Below the pieces are notes generated by a model. That model did not search any database. It worked only from the letters and a program-made list of their open reading frames with translations, and had not been told where the DNA came from. Positions 1 to 10,171 of a DNA stretch of 64,000 bases are shown in pieces (positions within the stretch are counted from its first letter, which is position 1; every line of letters starts with the position of its first letter). Origin of the DNA: Immersiella caudata (Eukaryota > Ascomycota > Sordariomycetes > Sordariales > Lasiosphaeriaceae); contig JAULSU010000004.1 of NCBI GenBank assembly GCA_030512335.1, forward strand, positions 3,596,001-3,660,000. Reading direction: 5' to 3'. The position numbers were made by a program, and so were the translations under genes.

Positions 1-209
1 GCCAGAGCCGGCTGGCGCATGCGGCCATTTGAGGCGGCCTTAACAGTGAGGCGCCGTGCCTCGGAAAAGTATTCTGTACATCATCCATCCCTCCCCCAAT
101 TTACTTTGTTAACAACCCATTTTTCGCCGGAATCCTGGCTCCTGGCTTCCCAGGTGGGGTTCTCCAGGCCCCAGCGCGCCAGTCATCTACCGTGACCACC
201 CCCTCAGCT

Positions 210-1752
210 TCATGGGCAATGGGAAAGCTTAGTTATAGAGCCGAGTACTCCAGGACCAGTGTTGCTTGTAGAAGGTGACTCCTGAACTGCCCCGGGTTTC
301 GGTAAAACTAGCTGCGTGCTCTGGGGAGAGGTGGCCTCGATTCCCTTGAGCCACGTCTTTATCCCGGCGTCGTGTTCTGGCTCAATCTCAAGCGTGTTCG
401 GGTCGAAATCGTCATCGCTCTCATCATCCTCAAGCTCCGGTGGGTCTGCAGCGCCGGCGAGATTGCAAGCAAGGATCAAGTACCATTGTAGATCAATCAT
501 GTCCTTCATTTTTTCAGCATCGTCGTTGGTACTATGCCTGACTTCGAAAATTTGCCCTGATCGGAGTGATTGGTGAGAGCGGGCATCCGAGATAGCAATG
601 ACACCATGGTCTTCCAAGGTCACGTTTGGATCGCCGTTCCAAGTGGTTAGTTCCTTGAGCATTTGCTCCCCTTCGTCCTTGTCAAGGTCGATTTCCCTGC
701 CTTGGGGTAACTGGCTTCGTTGCGGCATCCAGTGAAATTCAAGCCTCAGTACATGTTGGTTGTTGACTGGTGTGATTCCTAGGCATTTCACTGCCCAACG
801 TCCCTGAGCCCACCAAACATGCAGCTGAGGACTGACAGCTAGCATATTCCAAGCAAAATCGGATGATCGAACTTTTACTGCCAGGAGGTCTACCCAGGGA
901 CGATTGCCGAAGAGACTTGTTGCAGATATAAGAACGCCCAGGCGTCTTTTATTCTGCAGGTTGGAGTTGAATGAGAACGGCATGATGTGGCACGCATGTG
1001 GGTCTGCCATGCCAGTGAACAGACAGGCGCCGTTCTCTCGCTCACGACACTACAAAGCACAATTAGCACATTAGATTAGCACATTAGGTTATCACAGGAC
1101 AAATAAAATACCTTGTCTGCCTCGGGCTTATCCCGGTCATCCTTACCATCATCGTAAGTGCGCTTTTGTGATGTTGTAGTAGTAGCCGACTTGGCCCGTT
1201 TGCTAGCGCGAGATTGTGCGATCTTTGATGGGAGATGCGAATCGGCTTCCAGACTTACGGCATCGAGAACTAACCAATCTATATTAGCCATAGAATCACT
1301 AAACCCAAAAGCTCGTCCGTTAACTTACACTCCTTTATCAAGTCGGATGCCCTTTGAAGCTGAGTATCAGCTCCAGGGGGTATCGAATGCGGAACCCTTC
1401 CCGTGTGTGCGATTTGCTTTAGGATGTCTAGCGGCATTACGAAAATAACGCCAAGGTGCGAAGCGCTAAATTTCCAAGACGGTACACCGATGAGCTCTCT
1501 AGTGGAATTTTGCAGCTTACGCGCGAGGTCGAGGCGGATCTGAGCTTCCTCTGTAGGAGGAATTACACTGCTAGGAGTCGCGTTCATTGGCGGTTTTGTT
1601 GCGAGGAATCTAGTCAGGTCCTCTCGGTCCTGTGGTGATGCGGATTGCCAGAAAGACTGGAATCTAGTAAGTGCCTCTCGGTCATGTGGGGATGCGGATT
1701 GCCAGAATGACTCCAGCTCTTGGCGCAAATCTTCGTCAACTTGGGTCGCCAT
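210..1752 (-). CDS. HNH_2-type nuclease-domain protein, 3 exons
   Basis: Predicted 476-residue protein from exons 1752-1329, 1278-1112 and 1049-210. Both introns (50 and 62 bases) have GT-AG ends and keep phase. The last exon opens with the fungal HNH_2 signature: ENGACLFTG, then DPHACHIMPFS, then WNMLAVSPQLHVWW. This places the three HNH residues at H218, N265 and H274, so the nuclease motif looks intact. A basic, Ser/Thr-rich linker joins an N-terminal region carrying two copies of an 18-residue repeat (FWQSASPHDREALTRF and FWQSASPQDREDLTRF, period 54 bases) to the HNH domain. An upstream in-frame ATG at 1803 would add 17 residues; I chose 1752 because it starts at MATQVDEDL just before the repeat. 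Fungal HNH_2 proteins are numerous and mostly uncharacterised, so the biological role is unknown. The gene starts only 95 bases after the stop of a truncated NLR gene on the same strand. Confidence 0.75.
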
Positions 1753-1847
1753 TATGGTGGTGCTGGAAGAATGGGTAAATTGTGATGGAGAAAAAGTTAG
1801 CAAGGGAGAGTGGACGCTGTTCCAAAGATGGTTCGTGCGGTCTCAGT

Positions 1848-3117
1848 TCACGTGACACTGTGCCCTAATCGGGAAGGGGCGCTAAACCCGGCGCGGACGA
1901 CAGCGCTTTCTCTTTTACAGATTAAAAATCGAAGCAATATCAGCTTGTTTGGTTTCGCCCATCGCGCCAACGCTCTCGATGTCCTCTCGCTGTTGACGAT
2001 GAACTTCATGAGGGTCGAATTGCCGCTACCGGCCTTGCCGTTGATCCAGTAGGGGTCGGAGACCCCTGGACGTTCCAGGTGAGAGTTGAAATCGTCCCAG
2101 AGCAGAGCTGAGTTATTCGGCTGGTCGAAGATCCATTGAAACGTTTTCTGGTACGCTTCGGGGACCTCTTCGTATCTCCAGGACAGTTGACGAAAGTTCA
2201 GCCAGGCCAGCATGGCTTTTTCTTGGGTTTGTGGGTAGTGTTTTCTCAGATCGTCGATGGTGTCGAGACATCTCGATAATTGCTGATCCATTGCACTCAA
2301 GCCTCGACTGACCTGAGATCGAAGCATCGCGATGTGGATGGTATCCTCGTTCCGACGCAGCGTGCGCTCTGGTGTCTGCTTAAGTTTCTCCTCGAGGTGC
2401 TCGAGGTGGGTAATGATCTTGGAGTTGTCGGCATCCGTCTTGGTGCGCAGCGCAAGAATCGACGCAAGAACAAGGGCATTCCGGAAACGATCAAGTTTTC
2501 GCTCGAAGTCGGTGACCGTATTGTGAAACCACGCGAATTTGGCTGAAGCTTGGGCGCTTTCCAACAGGTTCGGCGCGGCCGGGTTGACGCCGGAAGGGCC
2601 CGCTGCACCAACATGTTGGACTGGGACCGGAAGGCCAGCAGGGGTGCTCGTGGTTTCGAAACGGCGAATATAGTCCAAGAACTCCTGTCCGGCGGCTCGG
2701 CAATCGGCAGCTAGACCAAGAAGATACTACAAGGGGCGGAGTGAGTCAGTCGCACGGTCGATGCCTGAGGGGAAGAAAGCGAAGCAAAGAATTTTGCCAG
2801 CATTTGGACGGTCCACCTGGACAGCCCGCATTTGGCCATGATTGTTCTTCCAAACAAAGAAATAGCAAGAGTGGGGTAGACAAGAGATGAACCGGGCATA
2901 CGGAATCTTCGTCCGACAGCTCTTGACTGTCGCTCGAGAGCCGAGCCGTAATCGTATCAGCGAGTTTCGTGGCGTACTCTCCATTTTTCCTGAGATTGGG
3001 AAGCTCATCGAGATTGCCACTGTTTCTGGCCGCTGCAGTTTGCGAAATAACTTTGGCGGCGGCCCCGCAAAACTGGACGACATTCCCTGCCAATGCGATC
3101 GCGATTAGGGCTTCCAT
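1848..3117 (-). pseudogene. Truncated NLR/STAND gene: N-terminal domain plus start of NACHT
   Basis: Exons 3117-2902 and 2726-1848 join in phase across a 175-base intron to give a 364-residue product. It begins MEALIAIALAGNVVQF, typical of the N-terminal domain of fungal NLR proteins, continues through LLGLAADCRAAGQEFLDYI and an alpha-helical linker, and reaches a NACHT P-loop. The P-loop reads GKAGSGNS where the family has GKAGSGKS, so the Walker A lysine is replaced by asparagine. Family resemblance fades about 30 residues later (near PNKLILLRFL), and the frame closes without Walker B, the rest of NACHT, or any repeat domain. Full-length relatives usually exceed 900 residues. I infer a gene broken by deletion or rearrangement near 1900-1990. 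A short functional regulator is possible but less likely. Confidence 0.7.
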
Positions 3118-3909
3118 TCTTGGTGAAGGTGCCCGTGGCCTGCTCGTGGAGCGACAAGTCGGGCAGAGCAAGTGTTCGAGCGGTGAGGTGACAGCATTTC
3201 CTCGTCGCGCATCCCGATGTGCGGCCCACTGGCAGTTTATAGGCGTTCGCCATTTCTGCCACGGGCGCCGCATTTCCAATCCGTGAATGCCCAACGCACC
3301 GTTGGCTTGATGGGATTGGACGAAGTCGCCGTTCTCGTGGCAGCGGCAACGCCCGAGGAGGCAGTTCGCTGCAGCCACTGGCGGCTGGCACCATCTGGGA
3401 AACGGCCACCGATGAGTCTGCCTTGGCTTTGGTGCTCATCAAGCCGTTCCCAGGCCGCTCCTTAGACCCCACACACAACTGAGCGTTGCATGCGACGATG
3501 GCAAATACCCCCACAGCCCGAGAGATGTCATCGCCGTTGGCAATTTTTCGCCCGTTTTGCATCGCAGGCAGCAGCACCATCCAGATTTCGAGACTCAAAT
3601 GCCGCGTCCCTAGCGAAACCGTCGTCTCTGGCCAAGACGTGCCATCACGCATTAGAGGCCATTCAGGGTTAGACCCAAGAGTTGAGGACGACGCAACATA
3701 CGTCATCATATTGGTTGCAAGGCACCGACTCAATATATCTCTCGATGCAGAAATCATAATCAACATTGTGAAGACTGTCTTCTCTGCTTTCGACTCAACT
3801 CCCCCAACACTGCGCAACATCCCTCAAAGTGAAGAGCATCCTCAAGCGTTTCTTCGATGCGAATCAACGTCCGGAGGAAAAGAAATCTATTCCAAGTCAA
3901 GTTATCATT
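3118..3909. other. Intergenic, no gene supported
   Basis: Lies between the start of the NLR remnant and the 3' end of the GT8 gene. Open frames on both strands here have no recognisable domain and look like chance frames in GC-rich DNA. It presumably held the promoter of the former NLR gene. Confidence 0.5.
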
Positions 3910-5074
3910 TCAGATGCTGTAGTTTATACGTTGTGTGTCGTGCTGGCGGATCTGATCCGGCGATGGTTGTCTCCTGTAGTCTTCATGACAAATCCTCTGG
4001 ATAAATCATGTTAGTGGATACGAAAATAAACAAAAGGGGTAACCTGCATCAGCAGAAACATACCTCTCTTCTGACATTAAAATCCCCGTAAATGGCGTTC
4101 CAGATCTCCTTGTCCACACAGTCCTCAGCTCCGTTCACATTGTAGCACTTGGGCTGCATTTCTGCCCTCATGCCGGCCGACGAGGCGAGCCAGGGTTTGG
4201 GGATGGGCCAGTCAGAAAAGTGCAAATACTTTGCCTCGTTCAGAATGGCGACAGGATCCCACACCTCATCGTTGCTGCCGAGATACTTGGTATGCATGTC
4301 CGGCGCGCGTCGGAACTCGCTAGTCAGGAGATCGTAGGGCCGATGGGGAAGGACGAGAGCGGTGTCTCGGTAGAGATGGTCGAGAATGTCCATGTCGTAG
4401 TCGTCGACTCCAGCATTGTGGAAAGCTTCCATGACGCGAGCGAACTCGGTTTCGCTTGGCTGGATGAGCATGATCTGGGACGATAGCATCGGCTTTTTGG
4501 GGTAGAGCCAGTAGGCGTTCGGCATCGCTATCGGGGCGGGCGGCGATAGGAATAGCTCGTCCATGTGCGAGAGCAGGGTCGAGTCTGAGTCGAGGTGGAT
4601 GACGCGCGAGTATTGCGTTTGGTTGAAGACGAGGAGCTTGGTGAAGGACTCGGCCCAAGTCTCGTCTGCGCTTTTCCTGAACTGAACTTGTATGGGCACA
4701 AGCTTGACATTGTATTCATCCCGGGCCTTGATGAGAAGTCGGGCGTTGTGTGTCTTGGAAACCGGGCTATTTGAGTGCTGGTCGAGCATATAATCCGGGT
4801 ACAGCATCACACGATCAGCTTTACTTCCCAGTTGATGTAGCCTTTCAAAGAGCATAACCGAGTTGCAAAGGTAATGGTCAGTCGTGACATATTGTACGTA
4901 GGCGAATCGGGACCAATTGACGGCAGGCGACACTGTGACGGCAAACTGGTCGCTGCCTTTCCTCCATGCCGCCTCAACACCCCTGACGGCGTCAAACCTG
5001 TGAGCAAAGATGAAGAGGCTAGCAATGAGCGCTGTAGACACGAGTCCCGCTCGAGTCGTTCTGGAAGAAAGCAT
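3910..5074 (-). CDS. GT8-family glycosyltransferase, GlcNAc-transferase-like, type II membrane protein
   Basis: Exons 5074-4064 and 3996-3910 with a 67-base intron (GTATGT...CAG) give 365 residues. The second exon adds 28 residues (RICHEDYRR...) beyond the intron. A hydrophobic stretch near the N terminus (AGLVSTALIASLFIF) would act as a signal anchor, placing the catalytic domain in the Golgi lumen. The domain has the pattern of fungal alpha-N-acetylglucosamine transferases and glycogenin-like GT8 enzymes: YVQYVTTDHYLCNSVMLFE, then the metal-binding DxD motif in HLDSDSTLL, then IAMPNAYW, and near the end YLHFSDWPIPKPW. Such enzymes use UDP-GlcNAc on glycoprotein or glycolipid acceptors; the acceptor here cannot be told. 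An in-frame ATG at 5197 would extend the N terminus by 41 residues, with a second hydrophobic stretch. Confidence 0.8.
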
Positions 5075-5197
5075 GGCGCCAACAGTAGGACGACGCTTTG
5101 CTGGCGCACCGGAGGCGCAGAGCAGCGGTGATGCTGAAGGGCGGTTCACACTGGAGTCTCGGGAGAGCCACCCGGCGAAGAGTATCCAAAAAGCCAT

Positions 5198-6269
5198 GAC
5201 GGCTCAGAATGGCTGATACAGCAACACATGGAAACAGCCGAAGGGTAGGGGAGAAAAGGTGATGATGTGTTCAGTTCCGCAATATTGTCTGGTGCGACGG
5301 TGCAGAGGTAACACAAGACCCGACATGGATGGGCTGACGACGGAGGGGCCCGAGAGACAAACCCTCCAAAGGTGCTGGGAGAAATTGCCCCCTGTAGCAT
5401 TTGCAGTATTGGTGCGTATTCGGCATGGTTACCCTCGTGTTGGTACCGCCGAGCCTGAAAAGGGAGTGCGTACCCTAGAGGCGGCCCAAACTGGCGATGG
5501 TAATTTTATCGCAAAAGGGGGGACACGGTTCGCCCCAGCGCCCTCATTGGCCGCAGAGCCTGTACACCTGGGCGCGTCAAAACACGGACCCTTGCGAAGG
5601 ATCCGGCTGCATAAGCCTCTTTCTTGATGACGGAAGCCCACCCTTTTCGACCCTTTGAAGAGAAGCGACCTCAGCCGCTGCCTTACGGAGACGCGGGGGA
5701 GTGGATACCTTACCCGACTGCCGCTGAAGTGGGACAGTGACCCCCGGTGTCGTGGTACAAAGGCGGCGACGCTTCGTGGGGCCTCCAAAGGTGGGCGTTT
5801 GATGTTTCTGGCCTGGCCGAAATATGGACAGCTGAAGAAGTGGGGCTTTGGGCAACGCAGATTAACGTGGGGTCCAGTGTTGTGTTGAGCTGGAATTTCA
5901 TGTCCTTCCTTGCCCCATGCTCCTTCCTAGTTGTCAAAGCCGCTTGTAAAAATTCGTTCATGGCGGCACCAGGCGAGATGTCGACCTCCAAGGCAGGAAA
6001 GCAATGCTCAAGGAGGAAAAGAAGGACCAGGAAATAAACGGGTGCGCCGTGTTGATTTGCAATTCCGGATCAAAAATTGGTGTCTTGCGAGTAAGGGTGA
6101 CGCAAGAGGCAGCAGCGGGCACAACTGACCAAGCTCGATTTATCGAGAGCGCTGTGGATTCCCTTGCCTCGCCAGCCAGCTATCCAACAACTCATCCGAC
6201 CCGCAGCACCGCTCAAGACCATTCGGGGCAAGCCGAGGCCTCTTGGCCATCTTGGACTCTATCAGCTCT
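5198..6269. other. Intergenic, no gene supported
   Basis: The 5' flank of the GT8 gene meets the 3' flank of the coiled-coil gene. Several short frames exist on both strands but none shows a domain, a signal peptide with cysteines, or convincing splice partners. Confidence 0.45.
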
Positions 6270-8300
6270 CTACTTGGAACTGTTTCCGCGGCCAAGTAGC
6301 GAGGCTCTCAATGAACGCTTTTTAGTCTCTCTGGCCTTCAGCTGTTCTTCAATCTCCATTGCCCTCATCCGAATTTCCCGATCTTGCCTTTCCCGCCCTT
6401 CCTTCTCAGCCGCCAACTCAAGTTCAAGTTTTCTTCGCGCTTCCGCCTCAATCCGGCTCCTTTCTTGCTCCGCTGCTATCCTTCTTTCCTCTCGGGCCTT
6501 TATTTCCGCTTCCAGCTTCTCGCGCGCCATGTTCTCAGTTTGAATTCTCGCCTTTTCGATCTGCTCCTTCGCCTCTTCCTGTGCCCTTCTCATCTCTTCC
6601 ATGCGCCTGTGGAACGTCTCCTCAGCATCTCTCCGGACCATCATATCACGCTCTCGTTGCTGCTCTTCGGCTTCCCTCCTAGCCTGTGCCCTTTTGATGG
6701 CTTCCAGTTGTAGCCTCATTTGTTCTTTCTCCGGATCTGGTTTTGCTTCCTCCAGCGCCGCCGCCGGCGGTGCTGGTGCCGCCCCATATGGGGGGAAATA
6801 TCCTTGAGGAGCATGGTATGGACTGTAGTAGTACCCCTGCCCAGGAGGAGCTGACATGGCTGGCGGGAAACCCCCGTAGAAACCTGGCCTGGATCCCTGC
6901 TCCGGTGGATGGTTTTGGCCAAACCCTGGGTCTCCATAATCGGGACCATAGCCGTTGAAACTAGATGGCTCGAACCCTCGACTATTTCCGCTGAATGTTG
7001 GGTGTTGAGGACGCCCTGGTTGTCTCTGCTGTGGCTGATAACCTAGCGGGCTGTCTGCTCGTTCGTAGTCACTGGAAGACGGGCTCTCATCTCTCACCGA
7101 TGGTTGAAAGCGGCGCCGCTGCTCTTTGCCGGAAGCCGTGGAGTGGGTTGGCGGATGATCGCGTCTTCGTTCACCCCGTGGTGCTGTCTCGCCAGGGCGC
7201 CCTCGGCTTGGCGACGTGGGAGACCTAACGTGGCGATCTTCGTTCGGCTCTTCATCAGCTGTACTAATATGGTCATTTTCCACGCTTCCCTCGTCCCTTT
7301 GCACCTCGACAGTCCCCTTGAGGGTATTATCTGAGGTTGACGGCTGGCCGGATGCCTCGGTGGTCTGCAGGACCGCCTCCGTGGGCTGCTGGGCCGCCTC
7401 CGTGGGTTGCTGGGCCGCCTCCGTGGGCTGATCAAATGCCTCCACTGGTTGGTGTTCGATTGCAAGGCGAGCGAAAGCTGTCACGGACCTCTGAAGCGTG
7501 AGATGCGCGGCGATCCAAAGGTATGAATCGTCCGAGAGCCTGTACGCCATCTCAAAATCGGTTTGCTTGAGGATGTTGAGCTGCATTTCTGCTGGTCCCC
7601 TGTGCTCATTTGTCCGGCCGGGTTTCCCGCCGTCTGTCAAGGCGAGTGATGTCTCGCTGCTATCTCCATCCGATGCGAGGGTAGACTGCGAGCTTTCTGC
7701 CGTCGCAGGCGTCGCACCATCGAAACTTTGGTCGTCTGCTGTTTCTTCGGGGTTGTAAGCCTGGGCCGCCGCCTGGTCGATCTTCTCGGCGTTCAGAAAA
7801 GACGCCTTCGTTTCACCCGTCTTGGTGATAGCTTCAAGGATCTCCTCCTTGAGTTGCTCAACGGTGAAGCCATCAGAGAGCTGCAAGGTGCCGATGAACA
7901 TGGAAAGTGTCAATTTCAGCGAAGCCAGAGCGGCTTGCTGGCTGCAAATCTTGGACTCTGCGAATAGACACCGCAGGCGCTGACGACTGGTCATGGGTTG
8001 CCCCGAGCAACCGATGAGTGGCAGCAGCGAACGCTCGATCTCATCGATGTCGGCCTTGCATCGCGGCAGAATCTCCTCGAGCATCCTTTTCGTGTCGCTA
8101 TCGACGTGCCCCGCTACGGTAATGCGCGACTGGATCTGGCGCAGAATGAAGCTAACGGCTTTTGTGTCATCAAGAATGGACTTGACGCTGGAAGTGGCGA
8201 CGCCGAGATCATCGCGCACCGTGGAGATGGCCTTGGTAATCTTGAAGGCGGCAGCCGTGATGGCCGCAATGGCGCTGATGAGGCCTACAATCTCCGCCAT
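6270..8300 (-). CDS. STAND-type N-terminal (HeLo-like) domain fused to disordered region and long coiled coil
   Basis: Single-exon gene of 676 residues. The start at 8300 is chosen because MAEIVGLISAIAAITAAAF matches the beginning of fungal STAND N-terminal (HeLo-like/PigL_N) domains, which extend here to about residue 180. A low-complexity middle follows, with short repeats of QPTEAAQ around residues 280-315, then Ser/Pro/Arg-rich and Gly/Tyr/Pro-rich disorder (GYYYSPYHAPQGYFPPYG). The last 160 residues or so are an almost unbroken charged coiled coil rich in E, R, K and Q. No NACHT, NB-ARC, ankyrin or WD repeats are present. HeLo-like domains act in fungal cell death and incompatibility; whether this one does is inference. 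The gene may be a signalling partner or a structural protein. An in-frame ATG at 8498 would add 66 residues without family likeness. Confidence 0.75.
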   Translation of the reverse strand: MAEIVGLISAIAAITAAAFKITKAISTVRDDLGVATSSVKSILDDTKAVSFILRQIQSRITVAGHVDSDTKRMLEEILPRCKADIDEIERSLLPLIGCSGQPMTSRQRLRCLFAESKICSQQAALASLKLTLSMFIGTLQLSDGFTVEQLKEEILEAITKTGETKASFLNAEKIDQAAAQAYNPEETADDQSFDGATPATAESSQSTLASDGDSSETSLALTDGGKPGRTNEHRGPAEMQLNILKQTDFEMAYRLSDDSYLWIAAHLTLQRSVTAFARLAIEHQPVEAFDQPTEAAQQPTEAAQQPTEAVLQTTEASGQPSTSDNTLKGTVEVQRDEGSVENDHISTADEEPNEDRHVRSPTSPSRGRPGETAPRGERRRDHPPTHSTASGKEQRRRFQPSVRDESPSSSDYERADSPLGYQPQQRQPGRPQHPTFSGNSRGFEPSSFNGYGPDYGDPGFGQNHPPEQGSRPGFYGGFPPAMSAPPGQGYYYSPYHAPQGYFPPYGAAPAPPAAALEEAKPDPEKEQMRLQLEAIKRAQARREAEEQQRERDMMVRRDAEETFHRRMEEMRRAQEEAKEQIEKARIQTENMAREKLEAEIKAREERRIAAEQERSRIEAEARRKLELELAAEKEGRERQDREIRMRAMEIEEQLKARETKKRSLRASLLGRGNSSK

Positions 8301-9390
8301 GATGTATGTTTTGGTCCTGTGTCGTTTCGAGCCGAAAAGGTCGATGACCGGGAAAAAATAAAGATTGGTGATCAAATGAGGAGATCGAGGGGGCCTTCTG
8401 GGGAGGGCACTTGAGGCCTTATTGTGTTGCGTTTGAGGCTTGGCATGTCCCGGCCTGCATAGCCACATGCTGCGGCGACCTTTATGCATCGCCCCCAATC
8501 AGCTCGCGCTGCTGTTGTTGTTACCCGTTGTGGTTGTGAAACGTGGGCATTCGTCCGCCACAACCTGTCCGACCAGTTTCTTTACCAAAGGCAGGTTTGT
8601 GGTCTCGCAGGCCATGGCTGTCGGGCAGACTACAAGCACTGTGGGTTTGAGTTCGTGTTATCTAATGGCTCCTTCCAACTCTTCGACAACCTGGGGTCTT
8701 CTAAGGGTCAGGGTTGCCCCTAACATGGATATAATGTCAGCGTTCACACCATCAACCCGAAGACCGAAAAAGGGGATCAACTACCAGAAGATCCCCAGCC
8801 TATGCGTGTTGTTTTCTGGTCAGAAATTCTTTACTTCGACGCAGCTAATGGGGGGGTTTTTTTTTTCACAATTAGGCAACGTTCGGAATGCCATCTTTAG
8901 CTCCAGGGCACGGCTTCGGAATTGTGGGCCTCTATTTCTGCCTGGTTTCTGAGCCAGCCAGTCGGATCAAGTACCAGCAGATTCTCCTAAGTTCCCAGGC
9001 ATTGATGATGACGAGGGATGCAAAAGTTTTCTGCATAACGCTGTTTGGAGATTTTATAGGGGCAGACACAATGTTGTCATCCTTGCCCGAATGAGTCACA
9101 TCTGACAAGGTAAACTTGAGCCTCACCGGCCTCTTTCAATTAGTAGCTCCCTCCTAGGCTTTATAAGCCCCTGAGAAATAATAGGTGGCATGTTTTCCGT
9201 AGTGTCTTTCTACGACTGTTCCCATACTGAGTCTCCCCAACGCACCCAAATCTTACGCTTCAACTCCAACCTTCTCCCACCAAGCCGAGGCCCTTCCATC
9301 CACCCCAAATCTCTCATACCCTCAACCAAATACTCTCCTTAATACACTTTCTAGTCACTGTTCTTGCTCCACACCCCACCCCACCCCAAA
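8301..9390. other. Divergent promoter region of coiled-coil gene and CinA gene
   Basis: Gene-free. Holds a G7T10 run at 8850-8866. The last 150 bases before the CinA start are pyrimidine-rich, as in leaders of many fungal genes. No RNA gene or further coding exon was recognised. Confidence 0.45.
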
Positions 9391-9954
9391 ATGTCTCCCC
9401 TCTCTCCCACCTACACCCCCCAAAAGTCCGAATCCCTCTACTCCCTCGCCGCCTCCGTAATCTCCCTCCTCAAATCCACCAACTCCACCCTCGCCTGCGC
9501 CGAATCTCTCACCGCCGGCCTCCTCATGGCCGCCCTAACCTCCGTCCCCGGCGCCTCCTCCGTCTTCCGCGGCGGTGTTGTCTCCTATGCGACACCCCTC
9601 AAACAACACCTCCTGCACGTTGACGCAGAGTTGATCGCCAAGGAGGGGGTGATCCATGCGGATGTAGCGGCGCAGATGGCGATGGGAGCGCGGAATATTA
9701 CGGTGTGTGATGGGGTGCCAACGACGTGGGGGATTGGGACAACGGGGGTTGCGGGGCCGAGTGAGCAGGACGGGAAGCCAGTGGGGATGGTTTATATCGG
9801 GGTTGCGTCGGCGGAGGGTGCAAAGACGTGGGGACCGTTTAGTTTTGCGGGAGGGCGGGAGAGTGTCAGGGAGGCGACGGTTTTGGAGGCACTCTTGAGG
9901 TTGAGAGACGAGTTAGTTGCGAGGGGTACTGTAGGGGAGGTTATGAATGGTTAG
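9391..9954 (+). CDS. CinA C-terminal-domain protein (nicotinamide-nucleotide amidase type)
   Basis: Intronless, 187 residues, essentially one CinA C-terminal domain. Key stretches are ACAESLTAGLL, GASSVFRGGVVSYA, GVIHADVAAQMAMGAR, and the glycine-rich WGIGTTGVAGP followed by KPVGMVYIGVAS. The family hydrolyses NMN to NaMN and ammonia in NAD recycling; fungi often carry this stand-alone form. The start at 9391 has a good context (CAAAATGTC); an ATG at 9364 would add nine residues. The coding strand is strongly C-rich up to about 9630 and strongly G-rich after it: bases 9481-9540 hold 31 C and 10 G, and bases 9721-9780 hold 11 C and 30 G. Confidence 0.88.
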   Translation: MSPLSPTYTPQKSESLYSLAASVISLLKSTNSTLACAESLTAGLLMAALTSVPGASSVFRGGVVSYATPLKQHLLHVDAELIAKEGVIHADVAAQMAMGARNITVCDGVPTTWGIGTTGVAGPSEQDGKPVGMVYIGVASAEGAKTWGPFSFAGGRESVREATVLEALLRLRDELVARGTVGEVMNG

Positions 9955-10171
9955 AAGTGCACTTCGTGCCGCTTAAAAGCTTTGAAAGAGCGTCATCGGA
10001 AGGCTTCCATGCTTTCAAGCCCTGGCTAAAATCCATGCTTGGGTTTGGTTGACGCGGAAGTAATGAGCGTGAACGAGTCCAGCCAGCTCGAATCCCAAAG
10101 AATCCTTCTAACTCGGGAAGAATCAGCCTGTAAAAGAATATTGAATTGATGCTCCAGGTGAACCTAGATAA

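Noticed and set aside
3005..3820. 271-codon open frame on the - strand upstream of the NLR remnant
   Set aside because: It overlaps the NLR first exon in another frame and its sequence has no recognisable protein features.
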